The notes under the pieces were generated by a model, which saw nothing but the letters and a program-made list of their open reading frames with translations, did not search any database and had not been told where the DNA came from. From contig DXCY01000097.1 of NCBI GenBank assembly GCA_019115725.1, positions 1-5,721 on the forward strand: a stretch of DNA of 5,721 nt, given 5' to 3'. Each line of letters starts with the position of its first letter. The stretch's first letter is position 1. Source of the stretch: Candidatus Luteimonas excrementigallinarum. GTDB taxonomy: Bacteria; Pseudomonadota; Gammaproteobacteria; Xanthomonadales; Xanthomonadaceae. A program made the position numbers and the translations under genes. Shown in pieces: positions 1 through 5,690 of this stretch.

Positions 1-822
1 CAGGGCAAGGCGCTCAGCTACAACAACCTGGCCGATGCCGACGCGGCGTGGGAATGCGTGCGCCAGTTCGACGCCCCGGCCTGCGTGATCGTCAAGCACG
101 CCAACCCCTGCGGCGTGGCCCAGGCGGCGGACTGCATGGCCGCCTACGAGCGCGCCTTCGCCACCGACCCCACCTCGGCCTTCGGCGGCATCATCGCCTT
201 CAACCGCGAGGCCGACGCCGACACCGTGGCCGCGATCCTGGAGCGCCAGTTCGTCGAAGTGCTGATCGCGCCTGCCTACGGCGCCGGCGTGGCCGAAGTG
301 GCGGCGAAGAAGCCCAACGTGCGCCTGATCCGTATTCCGAGCGGCGACGGCCGCAACGCCACCGACATCAAGCGCGTCGGCGGCGGGCTGCTGGTGCAGA
401 CCGCGGACCTGCGCGAAGTCGGCCGCGACGAGCTCAAGGTGGTGACGAAGCTGGCCCCCTCGGATGCCCAGCTGGGCGACCTGCTGTTCGCCTGGCGGAT
501 TGCCAAGTTCGTCAAATCCAACGCCATTGTCTACGCGAAGGACCTGCAGAGCGTGGGCATCGGTGCCGGGCAGATGAGCCGGGTGGTCAGCGCCAAGATC
601 GCCGGCCTCAAGGCCGAGGATGCCGGGCTGGTGGTGCCGGGCGCGGTGATGGCTTCCGACGCCTTCTTCCCGTTCCGCGACGGCATCGACGCGGCCGCCG
701 CGGCCGGCATCAAGGCGGTGATCCAGCCGGGCGGCTCGATGCGCGACAGCGAAGTCATCGCCGCCGCCGACGAGCACGGCATCGCCATGGTCTTCACCGG
801 CGTCCGCCACTTCCGGCATTGA
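1..822 (+). CDS. purH: Bifunctional AICAR transformylase/IMP cyclohydrolase PurH, C-terminal part (5' end outside window)
   Basis: PurH carries out the last two steps of de novo purine synthesis in the cytoplasm: formylation of AICAR using 10-formyl-tetrahydrofolate, then ring closure to IMP. Only 273 residues are visible against roughly 530 for the family, so the N-terminal cyclohydrolase domain lies upstream and the window holds the transformylase domain. The frame is open from base 1 (QGKALSYNNLAD). It contains the catalytic Lys-His motif VKHANPCG (K32, H33 in window numbering), the conserved KSNAIVYAKD stretch (from K172), GAGQMSRV, ASDAFFPFRDGIDAAAAAG, and IQPGGSMRD followed by the typical end RHFRH and stop TGA. 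These match my recollection of the E. coli protein closely. The GTG at 58 lies inside the gene and is not the start. purD follows after a 61-base gap on the same strand, consistent with a purine operon. Nothing looks damaged. Confidence 0.97.
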   Translation, partial: QGKALSYNNLADADAAWECVRQFDAPACVIVKHANPCGVAQAADCMAAYERAFATDPTSAFGGIIAFNREADADTVAAILERQFVEVLIAPAYGAGVAEVAAKKPNVRLIRIPSGDGRNATDIKRVGGGLLVQTADLREVGRDELKVVTKLAPSDAQLGDLLFAWRIAKFVKSNAIVYAKDLQSVGIGAGQMSRVVSAKIAGLKAEDAGLVVPGAVMASDAFFPFRDGIDAAAAAGIKAVIQPGGSMRDSEVIAAADEHGIAMVFTGVRHFRH

Positions 823-850
823 TGCCAGTGGGGGAAGCCGGCCTGCGCGG

Positions 851-856
851 TAGAAT
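851..856 (+). promoter_or_regulatory. Possible -10 box ahead of purD
   Basis: The 61-base gap between purH and purD contains GGTAGAATGCG. TAGAAT is a close match to the sigma-70 -10 consensus, and this form is, from memory, common upstream of xanthomonad genes. It lies 27 bases before the purD ATG, a sensible leader length. No good -35 hexamer sits 16-18 bases upstream; the TTGATG at 819-824 is too far away. A weak internal promoter allowing partly independent purD expression is possible, but purD may simply be read through from purH. Confidence 0.3.
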
Positions 857-883
857 GCGGGCCCGGCACCCGGAACGACATCC

Positions 884-2188
884 ATGAAAATCCTTGTCAT
901 CGGCGGCGGAGGCCGCGAACACGCGCTGGCCTGGAAACTCGCACAGTCGCCGCGGGTGTCCGAAGTGCTGGTTGCCCCCGGCAACGCCGGTACCGCCAAC
1001 GAGGACCGCTGCCGCAACGTGGACGTGGCGGCCGACAACCTTGACGGCCTGCTGGCCCTGGCCCGGGACGAGGGCGTGGCCTTTACCGTGGTCGGCCCCG
1101 AGGCGCCGCTGGTGGCCGGCATCGTGGACCGCTTCCGCGACGCCGGGCTGGCGATCTTCGGCCCCAGCGCCGCAGCCGCGCGGCTGGAGGGCAGCAAGGC
1201 CTTCGCCAAGGACTTCCTCGACCGCCACGGTATCCCCACCGCGCAGCATGCGGTGTTCAACGAGACCGCCCCGGCACTGGACTACCTGCGCGCACACGCC
1301 GAGCGCAACGGTGAGGACGCGCCGATCGTGGTCAAGGCCGACGGCCTGGCCGCGGGCAAGGGCGTGATCGTGGCCACCAGCCTGGCCGAGGCCGAGGCCG
1401 CGGTCACCGAAATGCTCTCCGGCTACGCCTTTGGCGAGGCCGGCGCGCGGGTGGTGATTGAGGAATTCCTGGAGGGCGAAGAGGCCAGCTTCATCGCCAT
1501 GGTCGATGGCACCACCGCCCTGCCGATGGCCACCAGCCAGGACCACAAGCGCGTGGGCGATGGCGACACCGGCCCCAATACCGGCGGCATGGGCGCCTAC
1601 TCCCCGGCCCCGGTGGTCACCCCCGAGGTGCACGCGCGCATCATGCGAGAAGTGATCGAGCCCACCGTGCGCGGCATGGCCGCCGACGGCGCACCGTTCA
1701 CCGGCTTCCTTTATGCCGGGCTGATGATCAGCGCCGACGGCACGCCCAAGGTGATCGAGTTCAACGTGCGCTTTGGCGACCCGGAAACCCAGCCGATCAT
1801 GCTCCGGCTCACCTCCGACCTGGCCGATCTGGTCCAGGCGGGGATCGACGGCCGGCTGGATACGGTCCAGGCCCAGTGGGATCCGCGCCCCTCCGTTGGC
1901 GTGGTGATGGCGGCCGAGGGCTACCCGGGCAAGCCGCGCACCGGCGACACCATCAACACCTGGGACGTGCCCGAGCCGGAAGACACCCGCGTCTTCCACG
2001 CCGGCACCCGTCTGGAGGGCGAACACGTGGTCACCGCCGGCGGCCGCGTGCTGTGCGTCTGCGCGCTCGGTGACACGGTGGCAGCAGCCCAGCAGCGCGC
2101 CTATTCGGCCGTGGCCGGAATCTCATGGCACGGCGCCTTCCACCGCCACGACATCGGCTGGCGGGCAATCGAGCGCGAGCGGAACTGA
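884..2188 (+). CDS. purD: Phosphoribosylamine-glycine ligase (GAR synthetase) PurD
   Basis: PurD joins glycine to 5-phosphoribosylamine with ATP, giving GAR, the second step of de novo purine synthesis, in the cytoplasm. The 434-residue product is full length for the family (about 430). Visible landmarks are the N-terminal MKILVIGGGGREHALAWKL nucleotide-fold motif (residues 1-19), the ATP-grasp segment VVKADGLAAGKGV (149-161), HKRVGDGDTGPNTGGMGAYSP (221-241), and the metal-binding and signature region EFNVRFGDPETQP (292-304), which fits the PurD signature. The C-terminal domain ends AFHRHDIGWRAIERERN. The ATG at 884 has a modest Shine-Dalgarno-like GGAA at 872-875, eight bases upstream. The gene follows purH on the same strand. 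The last 123 bases are repeated 945 bases downstream. The copies differ by one synonymous change (GGA/GGG, Gly412) and by the final codon (AAC Asn here, GTC Val in the copy). The gene is intact and should be functional. Confidence 0.98.
   Translation: MKILVIGGGGREHALAWKLAQSPRVSEVLVAPGNAGTANEDRCRNVDVAADNLDGLLALARDEGVAFTVVGPEAPLVAGIVDRFRDAGLAIFGPSAAAARLEGSKAFAKDFLDRHGIPTAQHAVFNETAPALDYLRAHAERNGEDAPIVVKADGLAAGKGVIVATSLAEAEAAVTEMLSGYAFGEAGARVVIEEFLEGEEASFIAMVDGTTALPMATSQDHKRVGDGDTGPNTGGMGAYSPAPVVTPEVHARIMREVIEPTVRGMAADGAPFTGFLYAGLMISADGTPKVIEFNVRFGDPETQPIMLRLTSDLADLVQAGIDGRLDTVQAQWDPRPSVGVVMAAEGYPGKPRTGDTINTWDVPEPEDTRVFHAGTRLEGEHVVTAGGRVLCVCALGDTVAAAQQRAYSAVAGISWHGAFHRHDIGWRAIERERN
2066..2188 (+). 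repeat. Direct repeat, left copy: 3' end of purD
   Basis: These 123 bases, ending with the purD stop codon, match 3011-3133 at 120 positions in the same orientation, with no gaps at an offset of 945. The mismatches are 2119/3064, 2183/3128 and 2184/3129. Similarity falls off sharply at both ends: just before CTCGG on the left, and immediately after TGA on the right. This copy is the end of the complete purD gene. The pair brackets the 2189-3010 segment. Confidence 0.95.
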
Positions 2189-2198
2189 CCGGTCGCAC

Positions 2199-2717
2199 TC
2201 AGCGTTTTCGCCTGGCGGACACGCGCACACGCGCGACGCACTGATCGTCTTCCGCCTGTGGAACGAGATACAACCATGCTTGAGGCAACTCGATCCGCCA
2301 ATCCCGGGGAGACTTCTTCACCCGGGGGCCAGAGACATACACCGGCGTGGGGCGCAACTCGGCCCGGTCAAACCCGGGCACGGCATCCAGTGGCATGCAT
2401 CCACCCCGCGACAGATTAAGGGAGTATGCGCGCACCTCCTTCTGCCGGTCCAAGTTGAAGATCATCCCTTCTACCTCATAACCATCCGTGGTCATGAACG
2501 GCGCCGCCCTGTGGACATACAGCCCCAGGACCTCGACCTCCCCGTCTGGCACCCAATCACGGACCTGCGACAGCGCTCCGTCCGCAGACGAACCGATTTC
2601 AACCAGCATCTGCCGCAAGGAAATGGCGTCCGGGGGAGGCGCGGCGGTCGTCGTGCAGCCGACAACCACGGCTGCAAGCATAGCCGCGATGTATGGCTGC
2701 AGCCGATACCTGATCAT
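2199..2717 (-). CDS. Putative small lipoprotein of unrecognised family
   Basis: This encodes a 172-residue product. The chosen ATG at 2717 begins a typical lipoprotein signal: a charged start (MIRYR), a hydrophobic stretch (residues 9-19, YIAAMLAAVVV), and a lipobox ending VVGC with the lipidated Cys at 21. Position +2 is Thr, so outer-membrane sorting is expected under the usual Lol rule. A Thr/Ala/Pro linker (22-29) leads to a soluble domain with segments EVEVLGLYVH, DGYEVEGMIFNLDR and YSLNLSRGGCMP. Cys107 and Cys160 could form a periplasmic disulfide. The tail is basic (ARRKR). I do not recognise the family. The frame stays open upstream to 3113, but that part lacks coding character and another frame is the coding-like one there. 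An ATG at 2741 is an alternative start. Neither start has a clear Shine-Dalgarno, so coupling to the broken upstream gene is possible. The gene converges on purD with 10 bases between stop codons. An orphan immunity lipoprotein is a guess only. Confidence 0.7.
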   Translation of the reverse strand: MIRYRLQPYIAAMLAAVVVGCTTTAAPPPDAISLRQMLVEIGSSADGALSQVRDWVPDGEVEVLGLYVHRAAPFMTTDGYEVEGMIFNLDRQKEVRAYSLNLSRGGCMPLDAVPGFDRAELRPTPVYVSGPRVKKSPRDWRIELPQAWLYLVPQAEDDQCVARVRVSARRKR

Positions 2718-2892
2718 CGCCAAAGCGTTCGTCCCAGTCATCGCCGTAGAACTTACCGTACGGGTCTCCCGGCAGGGATTGAAGGTGGCTCGTGATGCTG
2801 TCCAGCAAAGCGTCCAGGTCCGCGTCTTGCGCGAACCGGGCGTAAAGCGCCTCATACGCGCCGCTGGCGTTGCCGCTGACCTGCCCACTTTC
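2710..2892 (-). pseudogene. Coding-like fragment upstream of the lipoprotein gene, no valid start or stop
   Basis: In the minus-strand frame opening after a TGA at 2893-2895, about 60 codons have strong G/C third-position bias and a credible protein composition: SGNASGAYEALYARFAQD, DLDALLDSITSHLQSL, then DPYGKFYGDDWDERFGDDQ. There is no ATG or GTG in frame; the only candidate start is a TTG at 2808, in the middle of the coding-like stretch. After residue Gln at about 2710 the frame runs without coding character through the lipoprotein gene until 2599. A one-base slip near 2717 would end this frame at a TGA overlapping the lipoprotein ATG (ATGA), the usual layout of coupled genes. I read it as the remains of a gene that once sat directly before the lipoprotein gene. 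Its family is not recognised. The product looks acidic and soluble. Confidence 0.45.
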
Positions 2893-2905
2893 TCAGGGCC
2901 ACTTG

Positions 2906-3010
2906 CTACTTGGTAGAGTCCAGGTTGGGGAGCATACCGCTCCGGTGGGTCAGACTTCGATCGGCGGTTGAACCGGCCAAGGAACCTTCGTTGCGCAGTG
3001 CGGCGGCGAA
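2906..3010 (-). pseudogene. C-terminal coding remnant cut off at the purD-end repeat
   Basis: A second minus-strand frame, different from that of the neighbouring fragment, reads FAAALRNEGSLAGS, TADRSLTHRSGMLPNLDSTK and a TAG stop at 2906-2908. Third positions are mainly G or C, as in a real gene of this genome. Read upstream, the frame runs into the reverse complement of the duplicated purD end at 3011 and meets a stop within it (TGA at 3068-3070), so the gene appears severed at the repeat junction. No start codon is visible and I do not recognise the family. It may belong to the same broken gene as 2710-2892 with frameshifts between, or be a separate gene end. At 34 codons, chance cannot be excluded. 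Confidence 0.3.
2929..2943. repeat. Short perfect inverted repeat
   Basis: GGAGC-ATACC-GCTCC forms a perfect 5-base-pair stem with a 5-base loop. A second dyad, CGGTT-G-AACCG, lies 21 bases further on at 2965-2975. Both sit in the region between the broken gene fragments and the right-hand purD copy. There is no following T-run, so neither is an obvious terminator. Confidence 0.3.
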
Positions 3011-3133
3011 CTCGGTGACACGGTGGCAGCAGCCCAGCAGCGCGCCTATTCGGCCGTGGCCGGGATCTCATGGCACGGCGCCTTCCACCGCCACGACATC
3101 GGCTGGCGGGCAATCGAGCGCGAGCGGGTCTGA
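3011..3133 (+). pseudogene. Duplicated purD 3' end (direct repeat, right copy)
   Basis: This copy of the last 40 purD codons plus stop has no start of its own. In frame it reads LGDTVAAAQQRAYSAVAGI through to AIERERV and TGA, identical to the PurD C-terminus except Val for Asn at the last residue. The upstream frame is closed by a TGA at 2969-2971, so it is not part of an expressed purD-like gene. Because a hairpin and a well-formed convergent gene follow directly, this copy probably marks the original chromosomal end of purD, with the present purD end supplied or duplicated by the insertion event. Whether it arose by site-specific integration, single-crossover recombination or a partial duplication cannot be told from the window alone. 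Confidence 0.9.
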
Positions 3134-3153
3134 GGGCCGGGGATCAGCGGCCC
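3134..3153. terminator. Hairpin between the purD-end copy and the membrane-protein gene, possible terminator
   Basis: GGGCCG (3134-3139) pairs perfectly with CGGCCC (3148-3153) across an 8-base loop. It starts at the base after the duplicated purD stop and overlaps the stop codon and last codons of the minus-strand membrane-protein gene. This position, between two converging genes, suits a bidirectional terminator, but there is no T-run on either strand. No comparable hairpin follows the left purD copy. Confidence 0.35.
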
Positions 3154-3482
3154 GGCAGCAGGCAGGGAATCTCGACCAGCAACACCGCCGCGGCCATGCC
3201 GACCGCGAACCACTGCACGGCGCCGAGCAGCTTCGGCTCCCGGCCGCGCCGCGCCGCGCCGATGCCGCCGACCACCAGTACAGCCAACAGCGGAACGCCC
3301 ATCAGCAGCCAGGCCCAGGCGGCGAATGACAGGGTGTCTCCCAGTGTGTGCTGGGGGCCGCGGAACCACAGCAGCGGAACGGCCAGTGTCAGCGCACCGG
3401 CCACGGCGCAGGCGGCCGCCCCCATCCATCCCCCCGACCTGCCATCTCCCATCGCCGTGCGCGGTACAGATGCTTCGGACAT
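3144..3482 (-). CDS. Small membrane protein with three predicted transmembrane helices, function unknown
   Basis: This encodes a 112-residue product starting at MSEASVPRTAMGDG. The ATG at 3482 is preferred over an in-frame start at 3521 because it is preceded by a strong Shine-Dalgarno (GGGAGAAGG, ending four bases before the ATG). Hydrophobic segments lie at about residues 19-40 (ending LAVPLLWF), 52-77 (containing WAWLLMGVPLLAVLVVGGIG) and 85-109 (containing VGMAAAVLLVEIPCLL). They are separated by a short loop (RGPQHTLGDT) and a basic loop (ARRGREPK), so an inner-membrane location is expected. I see no catalytic motif and do not recognise the family. It converges with purD, or with its copy, and diverges from the MFS-acyltransferase gene. 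Codon use matches the host genes, unlike the inserted segment to its left, which suggests it is the original neighbour of purD. Confidence 0.75.
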   Translation of the reverse strand: MSEASVPRTAMGDGRSGGWMGAAACAVAGALTLAVPLLWFRGPQHTLGDTLSFAAWAWLLMGVPLLAVLVVGGIGAARRGREPKLLGAVQWFAVGMAAAVLLVEIPCLLPGR

Positions 3483-3686
3483 ACAGCCTTCTCCCGTCAG
3501 CTGTTGTGGCGCCAGCTTCATTGCCGGCGCAGCTTCCGTCTAACACGGATCCGGGCCAGACCGCAATCGTGCACTGCAGCACACTCCGGCCGGGTATCGC
3601 GCGGCGAATGCCCGCGACCGGACGCCATCCAGCCGCTGCTGCAACCGCCCTCTGGTAGTCTCCGCCGGTTCGCACAGGAGCCCCGC
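3483..3686. promoter_or_regulatory. Divergent intergenic region with possible extended -10 for the MFS-acyltransferase gene
   Basis: These 204 bases separate two genes pointing away from each other, so promoters for both should lie here. For the rightward gene, TGGTAGTCT at 3653-3661 fits an extended -10 (TGn followed by TAGTCT) and lies 26 bases before its ATG; no clear -35 is seen. For the leftward gene I find a strong ribosome binding site but no convincing promoter. I see no tRNA, riboswitch-like structure or small ORF with a good start. Confidence 0.35.
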
Positions 3687-5606
3687 ATGGCCGGCCAAAG
3701 CCAGTTCTCCCTGCTGACCCAGCGCCGCTTCCTGCCCTATTTCACGGTGCAGGCGCTGGGGGCATTCAACGACAACGTGTACCGCCAGGCGATCATTGGT
3801 CTGCTGTTCTTTCTCGGCGTCAGCAGCGAGGAGCGCACCCTCTATACCAACCTCGCCCCGGCGCTGTTCATCCTGCCGTACTTCCTGTTTTCCGGCATCG
3901 CCGGCCAGATCGCCGAGCGGATGGAGAAGCAGCGGCTGATCGTGGTGACCACCACGATGGAAATCTTCATCATGGCGACGGCCGCCATCGGCTTCATGAC
4001 CAGCAACATGACCGTCCTGCTGGTGGCGCTGTTTGGCACCGGCCTGCAGTCGGCGCTGTTCGGGCCGGTGAAGTATTCGATCCTGCCCTCGGTGCTCAAA
4101 CCCGAGGAGCTGACCGGCGGCAACGGCCTGGTCGAAATGGGCACCTCCATCTCGATCCTGTGCGGAATGATCTATGGCGGCCTGGTGTTCCAGGTCGCCG
4201 GCAACTGGGGCCCGGAAGCAGCGGCGGTCTCGGTGATTGCTCTGGCGGTGTTCGGCAACCTGGTCGCCCGCACCATCCCGCGGGTGGACGCCGGTGACCC
4301 GTCACTGAAGGTGAACTGGAATCCGCTGCCGGAAAACCTGGCGGTGTGGAAGCTCACCCGGCGCACGCCAGCGGTGCGCAACGCGGTGCTGGGGGTGTCG
4401 TGGTTCTGGTTCGTCGGCACCATGCTCACCGCGCAGCTGCCCACCTATGCCGAGGTCAACCTGGGCGGCGCACAGGGCCTGTATATCTTCGCCCTGGCGC
4501 TGTTCTCGGCGGGCGTGGGAGTGGGCTCGCTGCTGTGCGAGAAGCTGTCCGCGCGTACGGTGGAAATCGGCCTGGTGCCGCTGGGGGCGCTGGGCATCAG
4601 CGCCTTCATGTTCGATCTGTACTTCGCCCGGTCGGGCGAGGCGCTGGCGGCGGGGCTGGGCGTGATGGAGTTCCTGCGTCAGCCCGGCAGCTGGCGCATC
4701 GTGATGGACCTGACCGGCATCGGCCTGTTCGTGGGCTTCTACGTGGTGCCACTGTTCGCGCTGATCCAGAGCCGCACGCCGCGGGGCGAGCTGTCGCGGG
4801 TGATCGCGGGCATGAACATCCAGAATGCGGCCTTCATCGTCTCGGCGGCGGCGGTGGGCATCGCGGTGCAGCGCCTGCTGGACTGGAGCATCCCGCAGGT
4901 GTTCCTGGCTCTCGCCATCGCCAACCTGCTGGTGGCGACGTACATCGTCACCATCGTGCCCGAGTTCCTGATGCGGTTTTTGAGCTGGCTGCTGGTGCGC
5001 ACGCTGTACCGGCTGCGGATCGAGGGCATCGAGGAGCACGTGCCGGACGAGGGCCCGGCGCTGCTGGTGTGCAACCACGTCAGCTACATGGACGCGCTGA
5101 TCCTGGCCGCGAGCACGCCGCGCCCGGTGCGCTTCGTCATGTACCACCGGATTTTCCAGATCCCGGTGCTGCGCTGGATCTTCCGCACCGCGCGCGCGAT
5201 TCCGATCGCGCCGGAGAAGGAGGACGCGGCGCTGATGCAGCAGGCCTTTGACGAGATCGACCGCACCCTGGCCGAGGGCGAGCTGGTGGCGATCTTCCCC
5301 GAGGGGCGGTTGACCGCAGACGGGAGCATCGCGCCGTTCCGCTCCGGCGTGGAGCGCATCGTCGCGCGCGCCGCCGGGCGCGGCCAGGAGGTGCCGGTGG
5401 TGCCGATGGCCCTGCGCAACATGTGGGCCAGCATGTGGAGCCGGCGCGGCGCCACAGCCGAAGCCGGCCGCCTGGAACGGATGCGCCTGCCGCGCCGCCT
5501 GCGGGCGCGGATCGGCGTTGTCGCCGGCCCGCCGGTCGCCGGCGCCCACGCCAGCGCCGCCGATCTGGAAGCCCGCGTGCGCGCCCTCCGCGGCGACAAC
5601 CCGTAG
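3687..5606 (+). CDS. LplT-like MFS transporter fused to a PlsC-type 1-acylglycerophosphate acyltransferase
   Basis: This encodes a 639-residue membrane protein. The ATG at 3687 is chosen because CAGGAG at 3675-3680 gives a strong ribosome binding site with a 6-base gap; the frame is open further upstream only by chance. Residues about 1-430 form a multi-helix major-facilitator domain. It begins with FTVQALGAFNDNVYRQAI (19-36), very like the start of lysophospholipid transporters (LplT), and includes GLQSALFGPVKYSILP (119-134). Residues about 440-630 form a PlsC/LPLAT domain with the catalytic HX4D motif NHVSYMD (H464, D469), the substrate-binding FPEGR (537-541) and VPVVPMAL (569-576). The likely role is to flip lysophospholipid across the inner membrane and re-acylate it on the cytoplasmic side. 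In E. coli these roles are held by LplT and Aas; Aas also has an acyl-ACP synthetase domain, absent here, so the acyl donor must come from elsewhere. The substrate is inferred. The stop codon lies inside a palindromic repeat. Confidence 0.9.
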   Translation: MAGQSQFSLLTQRRFLPYFTVQALGAFNDNVYRQAIIGLLFFLGVSSEERTLYTNLAPALFILPYFLFSGIAGQIAERMEKQRLIVVTTTMEIFIMATAAIGFMTSNMTVLLVALFGTGLQSALFGPVKYSILPSVLKPEELTGGNGLVEMGTSISILCGMIYGGLVFQVAGNWGPEAAAVSVIALAVFGNLVARTIPRVDAGDPSLKVNWNPLPENLAVWKLTRRTPAVRNAVLGVSWFWFVGTMLTAQLPTYAEVNLGGAQGLYIFALALFSAGVGVGSLLCEKLSARTVEIGLVPLGALGISAFMFDLYFARSGEALAAGLGVMEFLRQPGSWRIVMDLTGIGLFVGFYVVPLFALIQSRTPRGELSRVIAGMNIQNAAFIVSAAAVGIAVQRLLDWSIPQVFLALAIANLLVATYIVTIVPEFLMRFLSWLLVRTLYRLRIEGIEEHVPDEGPALLVCNHVSYMDALILAASTPRPVRFVMYHRIFQIPVLRWIFRTARAIPIAPEKEDAALMQQAFDEIDRTLAEGELVAIFPEGRLTADGSIAPFRSGVERIVARAAGRGQEVPVVPMALRNMWASMWSRRGATAEAGRLERMRLPRRLRARIGVVAGPPVAGAHASAADLEARVRALRGDNP

Positions 5607-5629
5607 GCCGGGGCTACGCCCCCGACGGC
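5602..5629 (+). repeat. REP-like palindromic unit 1, overlapping the stop codon of the fusion gene
   Basis: A GTAGG(C/T)CGG(G/A)GCTACGCC(C/T)CCGACG-type unit. Here CGGGG (5609-5613) pairs with CCCCG (5620-5624) around the loop CTACGC. The gene's TAG stop (5604-5606) is the TAG of the repeat's GTAGG. The unit matches the last repeat of the window (5691-5716) at 23 of 26 positions. It may act as a terminator or mRNA-end stabiliser. Confidence 0.7.
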
Positions 5630-5658
5630 CCCGCACCCCCGGCACCTCGCGTCGGCCG

Positions 5659-5675
5659 CGTAGGGCCGACCTACG
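5659..5675. repeat. REP-like palindromic unit 2
   Basis: CGTAGG (5659-5664) and CCTACG (5670-5675) form a perfect 6-base-pair stem around GCCGA. It shares the CGTAGG...CTACG theme of its neighbours but has a different internal layout, with the complementary arms at the outer edges. Confidence 0.55.
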
Positions 5676-5690
5676 AAGGCCGCGAATTGC

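Larger units (their letters stand above)
2189..3133. mobile_element. Putative inserted segment bounded by purD-end direct repeats (no recombinase gene seen)
   Basis: The 945 bases from just after the purD stop to the stop of the second purD-end copy look like an insertion. The flanking direct repeats resemble those left when an element integrates into the 3' end of a gene and restores the reading frame and stop codon. The interior looks lower in GC than the neighbouring genes and contains one minus-strand lipoprotein gene plus broken minus-strand coding sequence. A hairpin follows the right-hand copy but not the left-hand one, suggesting that the right junction is the ancestral downstream side of purD. 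No integrase, transposase or terminal inverted repeats are visible. It could be a remnant, a passively recombined piece, or a cassette moved by an enzyme encoded elsewhere. 'Mobile element' is an inference. Confidence 0.5.

Noticed and set aside
794..2026. Long minus-strand open frame (410 residues) opposite purD
   Set aside because: It is the antisense shadow of purD. Its composition (runs of H, G, A, R) is typical of antisense frames in high-GC genes, while the plus strand encodes an unmistakable PurD.
2488..2916. Plus-strand open frame opposite the lipoprotein gene (142 residues)
   Set aside because: Its composition is of the antisense type (S, R, P, A rich), there is no good ribosome binding site, and the lipoprotein reading on the other strand has a clear signal peptide.
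2189..3010. Integrase, transposase, tRNA or CRISPR within the inserted segment
   Set aside because: No recombinase motif, tRNA cloverleaf, regularly spaced repeats or IS-type terminal inverted repeats could be seen on either strand.
2910..3010. Integron attC site at the insert edge
   Set aside because: The dyads here lack the paired RYYYAAC and GTTRRRY ends expected of attC, and no integron integrase is visible.
2718..3113. N-terminal extension of the lipoprotein frame to 3113
   Set aside because: The extra 132 residues lack coding character, run into the reversed purD-end repeat, and would bury the lipoprotein signal peptide inside the protein. Other frames look coding in this stretch.
3483..3521. 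Earlier start for the small membrane-protein gene
   Set aside because: The ATG at 3482 is preceded by GGGAGAAGG at the right distance; the earlier start lacks such a site and lies upstream of it.
3348..3686. Upstream extension of the MFS-acyltransferase frame
   Set aside because: It would overlap the membrane-protein gene and adds an Arg/Ser/Pro-rich stretch unlike any MFS N-terminus. The ATG at 3687 has a strong ribosome binding site and starts where LplT-like proteins start.
4302..5645. Long minus-strand open frame (447 residues) opposite the MFS-acyltransferase gene
   Set aside because: The plus strand carries clear MFS and PlsC motifs; the antisense product is low-complexity in H, R, Q and A and matches nothing I know.
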